35,622 nt of DNA from an uncultured Bacteroidales bacterium (GTDB lineage: Bacteria; Bacteroidota; Bacteroidia; Bacteroidales; UBA932), in the NCBI GenBank assembly GCA_945983015.1, contig CAMFSN010000003.1:1-35622 (forward strand), in the 5' to 3' direction. The position numbers were made by a program, and so were the translations under genes. Shown here piece by piece: positions 1 through 8,982 of the stretch. Under the pieces are notes generated by a model that saw nothing but the letters and a program-made list of their open reading frames with translations, was not told where the DNA came from and ran no database searches. The stretch's first letter is position 1, and each line of letters begins with the position of its first letter.

Positions 1-1634
1 TGTCAGTAGTCTATGCCGAATTGGACCTGATTAAGAACTTGAAATTAAGGACTCAGGCCTCCTTTGATTTCACCCATACGGAAGGCTTCAGCCAATCCTT
101 CCCGAGCTATGCTCCAAATCAGGAAGAAGGCAGCGCCTCGAGAAGCAGCGCCACTTATCTGAATCTTCAGATGTCTAACACCTTGACTTATCTTCTGAAT
201 CTAGGCTCCGACCACGATTTCACCTTCCTTTTAGGTCAGGAATACGAAGATTATCACTCCGAGGGCTTCTCCCTGCAGGGTAAAGGCACGAGCAACGACA
301 AGCTCACCGACATAGCCTTCGCCACCAGAGTGACTTCCTGGGACAGCTGGGCCGATTCAGACTACTCCCGACTCTCCTTCTTTGGAAGGGCTGAATATAA
401 CTTCCAGAACCGTATCTATTCCGAGGCTTCCCTAAGAGCCGACGCCTCATCCCGCTTCGGAAAGAACAATCGTTGGGGCGTGTTCGGAGCACTGGGTCTG
501 ATGTGGGACCTTAGAAACGAAGATTTCTTCTTCCCTTACAGGGATTACTTTAGCACTGCCCAGATTTCCCTGAGCAGTGGCACCTCCGGCAACTCTTCCA
601 TCCCTAACTACGAACACCTGGCCCTTATCGGAGGTAGCGGGGACTATCTGGGAGATTCAGCCTTGAGCCCCGTACAGCCTGGAAATGAAAACCTTAGCTG
701 GGAGAACTGCTGGACCACAAACCTGGCTTTCCATCTGGGCATACTCAGCAGGATAAATGCCGATATCGAGCTTTATAACAAATACACCTCCGATATGCTG
801 ATGATGGTACCACTCTCCTATGCCCAGTCGAACGGTTTCGGCTACCGCTGGGACAATGTGGGAGCTATGGTTAACCGCGGTATCGAGCTTAACCTGAGCG
901 CTGACCTGCTCAGAAGCGGCAAGTTCGTATGGAATATAAATGCCAATGTCGGCTATAACCATAACCGTATCAAGGAACTTTACAACGGCGTTACAGAATA
1001 CGAGAATGCCAACACCAACACCAAACTGGTGGTAGGTCACCCTCTGGGTGAGTTCTACCTGAACCGCTATGCCGGAGTCAATCCGGCCAATGGTGATGCC
1101 CTTTGGTACGACAAGGACGGAAATCTCACAAATGAGCTCAGAGACGAGGATAAAGTTCTGATAGGAAAGAGTTTCTATGCTCCTTGGCAGGGAGGGTTCG
1201 GCAGCACCATAAGCTACGGGGCTCTGAGTCTAAGCGCCCAATTCAGCTGGGTGGCAGACAGGTGGATGATAAACAACGACCGCTATTTCGACGAGAGTAA
1301 CGGACGCTTCGCATCCTACAACCAGTCCAGACGACTGCTGGACAGGTGGAAGCAACCCGGGGACATCACTGATATTCCTCGTCACGGAGTTTACACCGAG
1401 TTCGACAGCCGTCTGCTCGAGGATGCCTCTTTCCTAAGACTTAAGAATCTGATGCTCAGCTATAATGTCGGCAAACTCGCCTTCATTAACAATCTGAGAA
1501 TCTATATTCAGGCCCAGAACCTGTTGACATTCACCAACTTCTCCGGACTTGATCCAGAAGGTGTAGCTAATATCTACGCTGCCCAGTATCCTATGTCAAG
1601 GCAGTTCACCTTCGGTCTGGACATTAATTTCTAG
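1..1634 (+). CDS. SusC/RagA-family TonB-linked outer-membrane transporter, 5'-truncated
   Basis: This is the C-terminal part (about 544 codons) of a SusC-type outer-membrane beta-barrel that imports nutrients bound by its SusD partner, powered by TonB. The frame is open to the left window edge (first complete codon at base 3), so the signal peptide, TonB box and plug domain lie outside. Full-length family members are around 1000 residues. The visible part has alternating aromatic and hydrophobic barrel strands, a typical family segment ending in AQNLLTFTNFSGLDPEG, and a terminal phenylalanine, as expected for a BAM substrate. The SusD-like gene follows after 6 bases. The TTG at base 21 is not a credible start because coding-like sequence continues upstream of it. 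Substrate cannot be read from the barrel; the neighbouring protease suggests peptides (inference). Confidence 0.93.
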   Translation, partial: SVVYAELDLIKNLKLRTQASFDFTHTEGFSQSFPSYAPNQEEGSASRSSATYLNLQMSNTLTYLLNLGSDHDFTFLLGQEYEDYHSEGFSLQGKGTSNDKLTDIAFATRVTSWDSWADSDYSRLSFFGRAEYNFQNRIYSEASLRADASSRFGKNNRWGVFGALGLMWDLRNEDFFFPYRDYFSTAQISLSSGTSGNSSIPNYEHLALIGGSGDYLGDSALSPVQPGNENLSWENCWTTNLAFHLGILSRINADIELYNKYTSDMLMMVPLSYAQSNGFGYRWDNVGAMVNRGIELNLSADLLRSGKFVWNINANVGYNHNRIKELYNGVTEYENANTNTKLVVGHPLGEFYLNRYAGVNPANGDALWYDKDGNLTNELRDEDKVLIGKSFYAPWQGGFGSTISYGALSLSAQFSWVADRWMINNDRYFDESNGRFASYNQSRRLLDRWKQPGDITDIPRHGVYTEFDSRLLEDASFLRLKNLMLSYNVGKLAFINNLRIYIQAQNLLTFTNFSGLDPEGVANIYAAQYPMSRQFTFGLDINF

Positions 1635-1640
1635 AAGAGT

Positions 1641-3134
1641 ATGAAGAGTCTAAAAAATATTATTCTGACATCTATTGCAGCTCTGGGTCTGGTTTCCTGT
1701 CTGGACAAGACTCCAGCGGACAATCTACTTCTGGGCGAAGGAATGAGTTCGCTTAACGGAGCTGACCAGATATGTAACGGAATTTACAAGAAACTAATGA
1801 GCGGAGCCCTATACAGTGGCCACCTCACTCTTTGCCCTGACATTCAAGCAGACCTGGTCTATGCGGTTCAGGGTAATTCCAACACCTACGGAAACTTATG
1901 GAGATGGAAAATCCTCTCCACGAACAGCGAGATAGGCAGCATCTATGCCGGACTCTATTCGGTAATAGGCTCCTGCAACTTCTTCCTGGACGGAGTGGAT
2001 GAATTGAAAGCGAGCCTGACCGACGACGAGCAGATTCAGTATCTGGACCACCTTCACGGGGAGGTTTTGTGCGCGAGGGCATTGGCATACAGCGAACTGG
2101 CCAAATGCTTCTGCAAGGCATACAGCGAGCAGACAAAGGAGGAGCTGGGGCTTGTACTCGCGGATAGCTATTATAAGGAAGCCCCGAAGAAAAGAGCCAC
2201 ACTTGCCCAGACTTATGAATTTATAATCAAGGACTTGCAGAAGGCAAGCGAACTCTTTGACCCTGATTCGGACCAGTCTAACGCCCCGTATTTCTCTTAT
2301 GGAGCAGTTCAGGCGCTCTGGGCGAGAGTATGCTTGAATATGGAGGATTGGGACGGGGCCATCGAGCACGCCAGCTATCTGATAGACAGCGGGGTATATA
2401 AATTGGCAGACGCCAATTCCATCTACACCGGAACGAAATCCTACCTGGATTATATGTGGACTAACGATGCCGCCTTCGAGATTATCTTCAAGATAGGCTA
2501 CACCTCCACCTCCTATGGCTCGCCTATAGGACAGGTCTTCCTGAATTTCAACCGTGATTTCACCTATTATTATCCGGATTATGTGCCGGCAAGCTGGGTG
2601 CTGAACCTCTACAATAGCTCTGACCAAAGGTACGATGCCTATTTCACTGAGGCTCAGACCGGATATAGCCACGGACTTACTTGGCCGCTGCTCACCAAAT
2701 ATATGGGCAACGAGGGTTTTATGGCCAATTATATTTACCACGTCTGTATGCCTAAGCCTCTGCGTCTGGCCGAACAGTACCTGATCCGTAGCGAGGCTTT
2801 CTGCCGGAAGGGGAATATCTCCAAGGCCAATTCCGACCTGAATGCCCTTCGCTCCAAACGCTACTCAAATGGCGGAAATGTCAGTATGAACGAACAGAAT
2901 TGGCTTGAAACCATAAGCGAGGAAAGGGTGAGGGAACTCTATATGGAAGGTTTCCGCCTGAACGACCTGAAGAGATGGCACAAGGGATTCGAGAGAAGCA
3001 GTCAGACAGGTTGTCAAAGCGAGGGCAGCAGCCTTAAGGTGGCAGCTGATGATCCGCTCTTTGTATGGCCTATACCGAGAAACGAACTGGAGGCCCCTGG
3101 ATCCGAGATTGAAGGAAATGAAAGCAACAAATAG
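1641..3134 (+). CDS. SusD/RagB-family nutrient-binding lipoprotein
   Basis: A 497-residue surface lipoprotein that should cap the SusC barrel and bind the imported substrate. The signal peptide ends in a lipobox (LVSC, Cys20). Family hallmarks are visible: N-terminal helical TPR-like segments (GADQICNGIYKKLMSG, ALAYSELAKCF), a mid-protein YGAVQALWARVCLNMEDW helix pair, and the C-terminal RagB/SusD signature region with LAEQYLIRSEAF, the SDLNALRSKR segment and the EERVRELYMEGFRLNDLKRW block. Length is normal for the family (about 500-600). It starts 6 bases after the SusC stop and is followed one base later by the next lipoprotein gene, so it is clearly in the same operon. No feature reveals whether the ligand is a glycan or a peptide. 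Confidence 0.95.
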   Translation: MKSLKNIILTSIAALGLVSCLDKTPADNLLLGEGMSSLNGADQICNGIYKKLMSGALYSGHLTLCPDIQADLVYAVQGNSNTYGNLWRWKILSTNSEIGSIYAGLYSVIGSCNFFLDGVDELKASLTDDEQIQYLDHLHGEVLCARALAYSELAKCFCKAYSEQTKEELGLVLADSYYKEAPKKRATLAQTYEFIIKDLQKASELFDPDSDQSNAPYFSYGAVQALWARVCLNMEDWDGAIEHASYLIDSGVYKLADANSIYTGTKSYLDYMWTNDAAFEIIFKIGYTSTSYGSPIGQVFLNFNRDFTYYYPDYVPASWVLNLYNSSDQRYDAYFTEAQTGYSHGLTWPLLTKYMGNEGFMANYIYHVCMPKPLRLAEQYLIRSEAFCRKGNISKANSDLNALRSKRYSNGGNVSMNEQNWLETISEERVRELYMEGFRLNDLKRWHKGFERSSQTGCQSEGSSLKVAADDPLFVWPIPRNELEAPGSEIEGNESNK

Positions 3135-3135
3135 A

Positions 3136-4035
3136 ATGAAAAAGTTTAAATACATATTAGTCATTGTACTTGGAGCACTGCTCTGTTCCTGCCAGGAGCA
3201 CTATATAGAATACTCTGATGCCGAATACATTATGTTCGCCGATACCCTGAAAGCCTATGCCGTAGGGCAAGAGGACGGATATTTCAGCGTTCCGGTGGTC
3301 TCGACTGTCAGTTGTAACTATGACAGGGTGATAGCCGTGGAGGTTATAGATACCGAGAGCAGCGCCATAGAAGGGCTGCATTACTCTCTGGAATCAAACA
3401 CCTTGACTATTCCGGCCGGTTCTAACAAGACAGAGCTCAGAGTAAAGGGCCATTACGAGAATCTGGAAAGCGGGAATGATTTGATTATCTGCCTGAATCT
3501 GATAATGAATGAAAAGCTCGCCATGGATCTCTATGGAACCAAGACCAAGGTGCAGCTCGTAAAGACCTGTCCTTTCGACAGGAACAATTTCTGCGGATGG
3601 TGCGTACTCTCTTCCACTTTCCTTCAGAACTTCAACCCTTACGGTTCTTATCAGAGACTTATCAAAACCAAGCCTCACCCGACTAAGGAAGACTGTATCA
3701 TCTGCGAGAATTGGATGAACGATGGCTATGACATTGTGCTCCGATTCGACACTTCCGACCCTCTGAACCCTGTGGTGAGTATGGATGGAGAACAGATCAT
3801 CAGCGACGAGGGCTCTTTCTTCGGAATGGCTCACGGAGATGACAGAATCAGGGCCATAAACAGCTATCTATACGACTCTTACTACTATAACTGTGGCAGT
3901 TACCTCTATATATGGACTGCTATGTACGTGAACGACCTGAACACTTCTATCGGCACCGTAGGCCATTTCTACAACATTATGGAATGGGTTAGCGATGAAG
4001 AGGCCAGACGCCTTCAGGAAGAAAATGGAATGTAA
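3136..4035 (+). CDS. SusCD-associated lipoprotein, DUF4843/DUF4984-like
   Basis: A 299-residue lipoprotein in the position usually occupied by SusE-like accessory binding proteins. I chose the ATG at 3136, one base after the SusD stop, because it gives a clean signal peptide with lipobox LCSC (Cys19); earlier in-frame starts lie inside the SusD gene. Residues 25-140 look like a beta-sandwich (GYFSVPVVSTVS, SAIEGLHYSL, TIPAGSNKTELRV), the Calx-beta-like pattern seen in DUF4843. Residues 144-299 form a second domain rich in Cys, Tyr and Trp (CPFDRNNFCGWC, then YLYIWTAMYVND), which resembles DUF4984. Both domain names come from recalled family patterns and were not checked against a profile. Likely role: surface ligand binding beside the SusCD complex (inference). 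Confidence 0.75.
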   Translation: MKKFKYILVIVLGALLCSCQEHYIEYSDAEYIMFADTLKAYAVGQEDGYFSVPVVSTVSCNYDRVIAVEVIDTESSAIEGLHYSLESNTLTIPAGSNKTELRVKGHYENLESGNDLIICLNLIMNEKLAMDLYGTKTKVQLVKTCPFDRNNFCGWCVLSSTFLQNFNPYGSYQRLIKTKPHPTKEDCIICENWMNDGYDIVLRFDTSDPLNPVVSMDGEQIISDEGSFFGMAHGDDRIRAINSYLYDSYYYNCGSYLYIWTAMYVNDLNTSIGTVGHFYNIMEWVSDEEARRLQEENGM

Positions 4036-4054
4036 ATGTTAAATAAATAAAACG

Positions 4055-6367
4055 ATGAAAAATTATTCTAAATTAAGCATCGCTTGCGCTCTAACAGCAC
4101 TGTTCGCAAGCTCTTGTATTCAACCGGAAAACCCTGATGTGGTGGTTGAACCCGTATTCCCTGAGGAAGTTGATATTCGCACAGTAAAGGCAGGAGAATC
4201 TGTGGAACTCAGCCTTGCTGCGAATCTTGACTGGACCCTCAGCATTGAAGGCGAGGGTGCTGGTAACTTCTTCTGGATCGATGACGACGGTCTCAAAGAG
4301 AGCAGCATCTCCGGAGAAGCCGGCGAGATCAAAGCTACCATCGTATTCTCCGAGACTGAAGAATTGGACAACAACCGTGTATGTACCGTCAACCTCACCA
4401 TGGCCGAGCAGACCAAGAAGGTAGCTGAATACACCAGACTTGCCCTCGAAAGAACTTTCGAAATATATGTAGGCCAGGCTGGCGAATATGATTTTGCCAG
4501 GGAAAACGGAGCCTATGTTTATGAGAAAGCAGAGAGCGCAGAGCTCATCAGCTTTGCCGGAAGCGTAAGGTACTCTATCCCTGTTAAGGTTATCAGCAAC
4601 TATGCATGGAACCTTTCCCTGCCAGAGTGGCTTAGCGCAGGTGAAGTGAATTCCGGAGAGGCAGGTGCCACCGAGTTCATCCTGAGCGCCATTCTGAGCT
4701 CAGAAAACGAGAACGGAGCTAAAGACAATGTCAAATTCCTGGACAGCGTTAACACTTCAGTAGAAGAAAGCCTAGAGATCAAGCTGCCCGCATTTGTGGA
4801 CAGACTGGAGATCGAGACCTCTACCAGTTTCATCTTCAACGCAGCCGGTGAGCAGCAGATGCCTACCGGAGGATTCAGCGAAGTACCTGGAATAGCTTAT
4901 GTCCGCGGAGTGGAAGGTTTCGTAGTTAAAGCCCTGGAATTCAATGGTGAGAGGCACGAGACCAGCTATGCTGACTGGGTAGAGTCAGAGATCAAGTTCA
5001 ATTCCGGCGATTCATACCTCAAGAACGCCACTGTAGAGATTACTCCTAAAGCTAACGATGGAGATGCCAGAGTAGCCGACATTCTCATCCTGCCTAAGAG
5101 CCTCTCAGCGACTCCAGTAGAAGATCTTTGCGATCCTAACAGCTGCGAGTTCCTCGAGAAATTCCAGCCTTATGTCCTCTGCCGTCTGGAGCAGGAAGCC
5201 GCCCCTAAGACTGATCCTGTAGGTGGAGATTATATCACCCTTTCAGATAATGAAGATGACACTTACAAGGCTGAACTTGTAAAACTCGAAAAGGGTTGGA
5301 TGCACTCTATGTTCTACTGCGAAGAGGCCTACACCCTTACCTATACCGACGAATATTCCCAGGCTACCCTAATATTCAGCGAGGCCTTCGATCACTATGA
5401 GTTCTGCAACTTCTGGGGCAGCACTGTACCAGAGGACGGATTCTGGCTGGAACTGAATCCTTTCTCAAATAACAGCAAGAGCACTCTCTATATGAACCCT
5501 CAGCTCTACAAGCCATTAGAGGGCGAAGAGCCTGAGTCCTTCGTAGTGTTCTACGATGCCGAAGGGAAGGGCAAGGCCGTGATCCAGTGCCTTTACAGAG
5601 AAGGTCAGGAGATAGGAGGAGGAGACGATGAGACTGATGGAATTATCTCCATCGTAAACGGAACAGGTAATGTACAACACCTCAGCGAATCCGATGATAT
5701 CTATCAGGGAGTCTACTCCATTACAGGTGTCTCCGATATATATGCGGTTACCGTATCGTCTTTCGACACCGTGCTCAAATCCGAGACCAGCTACTGGAAC
5801 GTTCAATTACTTGGGTTTGACGGCAATGAGCTCAACGACGGGACCTTCTATCTGGAGCCTTTCAATGAGCAGCAGTTCACCGTCTCTAAGGGCGAGAGCG
5901 TTCAAGAGGTCACTTCCTGCGTCATCACACTCCGGGGTAAAAGCGCTCCTTTTGCCGCCATCTATTTCACCTGGGATCCTGAAGCTAAGGACGAGAATGC
6001 TACCAATACTCCATTCAGTTTTCTTACTCCTGAATATGTAACGGGTGCTCAGCTCCAGAAAGGAGCTTCAGACGAAGTCCTGCAGATGCTTAAAGGTGAA
6101 TTCGGCTCAATTCTGGACGTGGAGAAGGTTTACACCCTGACCTATACGAGCGCATTCCCTCAAATGCCTACAGTTAAGTGCCCTTCCTATAATCCTGGTC
6201 CAGCTTATGGGAACGGGGAAGGATCCTACGACTATTGGCTTCAGGGAGAATACGAAGACGGAACACTGTGGGTTAGTATGAGCGAAGTCGGGCTGGTCGA
6301 TTACTTCTGGTTCCACGATGCCCAATGGTCCGAGCACTATTTTCTCGTTTGCACAAGAACACAATAA
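4055..6367 (+). CDS. Large BACON/DUF5003-like surface lipoprotein
   Basis: A 770-residue lipoprotein (lipobox ASSC, Cys21) starting 19 bases after the previous stop. The N-terminal part has two Ig-like modules of the BACON style (AGESVELSLAANLDWTLSIE near residues 45-65, and VISNYAWNLSLPEWLS near 180-195). The remainder is beta-rich, acidic and low in catalytic-looking motifs. The motif YTLTYT occurs twice, near residues 426 and 693, each after an acidic residue and before an aromatic/proline stretch, which suggests a repeated domain. The overall layout resembles the DUF5003 group of Bacteroides lipoproteins, but that is recalled and not profile-tested. BACON domains are thought to bind carbohydrate or mucin, so this is probably a substrate- or host-surface-binding component of the SusCD locus. 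No enzyme signature was seen. Confidence 0.72.
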   Translation: MKNYSKLSIACALTALFASSCIQPENPDVVVEPVFPEEVDIRTVKAGESVELSLAANLDWTLSIEGEGAGNFFWIDDDGLKESSISGEAGEIKATIVFSETEELDNNRVCTVNLTMAEQTKKVAEYTRLALERTFEIYVGQAGEYDFARENGAYVYEKAESAELISFAGSVRYSIPVKVISNYAWNLSLPEWLSAGEVNSGEAGATEFILSAILSSENENGAKDNVKFLDSVNTSVEESLEIKLPAFVDRLEIETSTSFIFNAAGEQQMPTGGFSEVPGIAYVRGVEGFVVKALEFNGERHETSYADWVESEIKFNSGDSYLKNATVEITPKANDGDARVADILILPKSLSATPVEDLCDPNSCEFLEKFQPYVLCRLEQEAAPKTDPVGGDYITLSDNEDDTYKAELVKLEKGWMHSMFYCEEAYTLTYTDEYSQATLIFSEAFDHYEFCNFWGSTVPEDGFWLELNPFSNNSKSTLYMNPQLYKPLEGEEPESFVVFYDAEGKGKAVIQCLYREGQEIGGGDDETDGIISIVNGTGNVQHLSESDDIYQGVYSITGVSDIYAVTVSSFDTVLKSETSYWNVQLLGFDGNELNDGTFYLEPFNEQQFTVSKGESVQEVTSCVITLRGKSAPFAAIYFTWDPEAKDENATNTPFSFLTPEYVTGAQLQKGASDEVLQMLKGEFGSILDVEKVYTLTYTSAFPQMPTVKCPSYNPGPAYGNGEGSYDYWLQGEYEDGTLWVSMSEVGLVDYFWFHDAQWSEHYFLVCTRTQ

Positions 6368-6373
6368 CATAAA

Positions 6374-8977
6374 ATGACTTTTAAAAATCAATTCTTCTTT
6401 AGACTGGCAGCTATCCTGCTGACGATTCTTCCGGCTTTCTCCTGTATTCAGGAGGAAGCGGAAGACCTGCGGGAGAAGGATTACGGATATGTACAGTTCA
6501 AGCTCTATAAGGAAGCCTCCTATGAGAGCAAAGCCATAGTGAGTGAACTGGACTATCTGAAAGATGCCAGCAAAATCCTTTTAATGCTGGAGTACTCTAA
6601 CAAACAGATTTCCCAGACCCTTGTGCTTCGAGCTCAGGATCAAAGCAGCACGGAGTGGGGTTTGAGAAGTGAGAAACTCCAACTGGTAAAAGGCAATTAT
6701 AAAATCAAAGCCTTTACGCTTTTCGACGCCTTGGACGAAGAACTCTACAATGGAGGAAGTGCAGGAGAATTTGAAGTGCTTGCAGGAGGTCTGACCAGCC
6801 ACGACATTACTGTCAAGGTTAGTCCTCGAGGACAGGTCAAATTCACCCTCGAAAAAGTCTTTACCAAGGCCTCTGTCAGGGAATACACCTTCGATGAAAT
6901 CGCCGAAGTGGACCTGGAGCTCAAGAACAGCCAGACCGGAGTCAAAACCCTGATAGAGCATCTGAAAGGCAATTTCGACATCCATTTCAAAGAGGAAGGC
7001 TCCTACTACAGGACCTCTTCCGTAGTCTGCGACAGCATAGTCACAGTCAAAGGTGGCACTTATCTCATTAACTCCTACACCGTAAGAGATAAGGAAGGCA
7101 AACTGCTGGAGTATAATGCAGACCTGAACGCGGAAGTCTTCGAGGTAAAGGACAACTGTCTGACAGAAGTGAAGGTGCCAGTGAAACTGAACGAGTCTGC
7201 CGCTTATATGCAGGACTATCTGGCACTAAGAAAAATTTGGGAATCTCTGGACGGTCCGAATTGGTATTATTTCGGAGAGGATTGGCCTAGAGGAGCGAAC
7301 TGGAATTTCGAGAAGGATCCGGACCTATGGGGCGACCAGCCAGGAGTGCAGCTTCACAGCAACGGCAGAGTGGCCCTGATCAATATCAGCGATTTCGGCT
7401 TCAGAGGACATCTCTCCCCAGCCATAGGAGATCTTAGCGAGCTGGTGGAACTATATCTGGGTTCTCACAACGACATCAACCTCTTCGAATTCGACCCTAG
7501 CATACAGCCAGGGATGAACGAGACAAACAGAATGGAAAGGCATAAGGAATATCTGAAAATGATACACCCTGCCACTCCATTTACCGAGCCTATCGCCGTG
7601 GCTCTCAGGGAAAACGGGATAAGCCTGCCTCAGACAGAACTTTACGAACGCTACAGCGAGGAAGAGCTGATAGACAAAGAAGATGGGCACAGCCTTATCC
7701 AGCCTATGGACGTAGTGCACCGCAAACTCTGCAACGGGCTCAAGTCCCTACCGGAAGAGATTGGCAATCTGAAAAAACTGGAAACCCTCTACATAGCCAA
7801 CGGCGAACTCGCCGAACTGCCGCAGAGATTCTCGGAGCTCGAATCCCTGACGGATCTGGAGCTCTATAACTGCACAAAGATGAGCAAGGCTCCGGAAGCC
7901 CTCAAAGAACTTCCTAACCTGATCTCCGTAAATCTGGGGAACAACTCCCAGATGAGCAGTGAAGAGATAGAAAAAGCTCTGGAATACCTCTGCACCGGAG
8001 CCTCCCAGACAAAGTTGCAGATACTTTACTTTAATTTGAACAACATCAGCCGCATAGACGGCGCGCAGATAAGGAATCTGAAAAAGCTGGGTCTGTTCGA
8101 TTTGGCATACAATCAGATAAGTGAAATCACTGAGGCCTTCGGACAGGAGATTTCCGTAGTGCAGCTTTATCTGGACCATAACAAGCTCAGCAGTCTGCCG
8201 GTGGACGAAAAGGGTCTGTTTATGAAAGTGGATGATGTGGAGAGTTTCACCGCCGCCTTCAACCTCTTTAGCGAACTGCCTGACATCTTCACCACCCAGA
8301 CTCCATACTTTATGGGTTCCATAGATTTCTCATTCAATCACATCAGCGGAGTCCAGAACAGCGGAAGCTCCTACAAGGGACTTAAGGCCGAGACCCTCAA
8401 CCTGGGAAACAATATGGAATTGACAAGTCTTCCTACGGCCTTTGCCGAAAGCAACTCCTCCATACAGAACTTCTCCTTCAGAGGCTGTGCGATAAAGGAG
8501 ATTCCTTCGGAATGCTTTATCTATGAGAATGCCAAGTATATCAAGTCTATCGATTTGTCCTACAATCGTTTGAATGACCTGCCAAGCAGTTTGAACGGAG
8601 TTAACCTGCCATACCTTTACGGCATAGACCTGTCTTATAACAGCTTCAAGGTATTCCCATTCGAGCCGCTGGACAGCGCCTACCTTACCGTATTCGCCAT
8701 ACGAGGACAGAGAGAAAACGGAGAAAGATGTCTGGAACAATGGCCAAACGGAATTTACAACCACAAGGGTCTAAGAGGATTCTACATAGGCTCAAATAAT
8801 CTGGGAAAAATAGATGACACCATCTCCACCCTCTGTTACATCCTGGAAATCAGCGACAATCCTAACATCGTCTTCGATGCCTCAGATATCTGCACGGCCT
8901 ACGCCAGAGGTCAGTTCCACCTCATCTATGACGAGACCCAGGACATCAGAAATTGCCAGTATATCCCTACAGTTTAG
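6374..8977 (+). CDS. Leucine-rich-repeat surface lipoprotein with DUF4458-like N-terminus
   Basis: An 867-residue lipoprotein (lipobox AFSC, Cys24) starting 6 bases after the upstream stop. The residues after the lipidated Cys are acidic (IQEEAED), consistent with the acidic surface-export signals described for Bacteroidota lipoproteins. Residues about 34-160 match the pattern of DUF4458 (YGYVQFKLYKEAS, then ASKILLMLEYSNKQISQTL). From about residue 285 there is an LRR cap (WESLDGPNWYYFGEDWPRG, NGRVALINISDF) followed by many LRRs such as LPEEIGNLKKLETLYIANGE, SIDLSYNRLNDLPSSLNGVN and GIDLSYNSFKVFPFE. LRRs are protein-binding scaffolds, so binding of a protein substrate or host protein is likely (inference). 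A second LRR lipoprotein follows directly. Confidence 0.9.
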   Translation: MTFKNQFFFRLAAILLTILPAFSCIQEEAEDLREKDYGYVQFKLYKEASYESKAIVSELDYLKDASKILLMLEYSNKQISQTLVLRAQDQSSTEWGLRSEKLQLVKGNYKIKAFTLFDALDEELYNGGSAGEFEVLAGGLTSHDITVKVSPRGQVKFTLEKVFTKASVREYTFDEIAEVDLELKNSQTGVKTLIEHLKGNFDIHFKEEGSYYRTSSVVCDSIVTVKGGTYLINSYTVRDKEGKLLEYNADLNAEVFEVKDNCLTEVKVPVKLNESAAYMQDYLALRKIWESLDGPNWYYFGEDWPRGANWNFEKDPDLWGDQPGVQLHSNGRVALINISDFGFRGHLSPAIGDLSELVELYLGSHNDINLFEFDPSIQPGMNETNRMERHKEYLKMIHPATPFTEPIAVALRENGISLPQTELYERYSEEELIDKEDGHSLIQPMDVVHRKLCNGLKSLPEEIGNLKKLETLYIANGELAELPQRFSELESLTDLELYNCTKMSKAPEALKELPNLISVNLGNNSQMSSEEIEKALEYLCTGASQTKLQILYFNLNNISRIDGAQIRNLKKLGLFDLAYNQISEITEAFGQEISVVQLYLDHNKLSSLPVDEKGLFMKVDDVESFTAAFNLFSELPDIFTTQTPYFMGSIDFSFNHISGVQNSGSSYKGLKAETLNLGNNMELTSLPTAFAESNSSIQNFSFRGCAIKEIPSECFIYENAKYIKSIDLSYNRLNDLPSSLNGVNLPYLYGIDLSYNSFKVFPFEPLDSAYLTVFAIRGQRENGERCLEQWPNGIYNHKGLRGFYIGSNNLGKIDDTISTLCYILEISDNPNIVFDASDICTAYARGQFHLIYDETQDIRNCQYIPTV

Positions 8978-8982
8978 AGTAT

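Noticed and set aside
1896-2741. Long open frame (281 codons) on the minus strand opposite the SusD-like gene
   Set aside because: It is antisense to a gene with clear family motifs, has no recognisable domain or signal, and arises from codon bias of the real gene.
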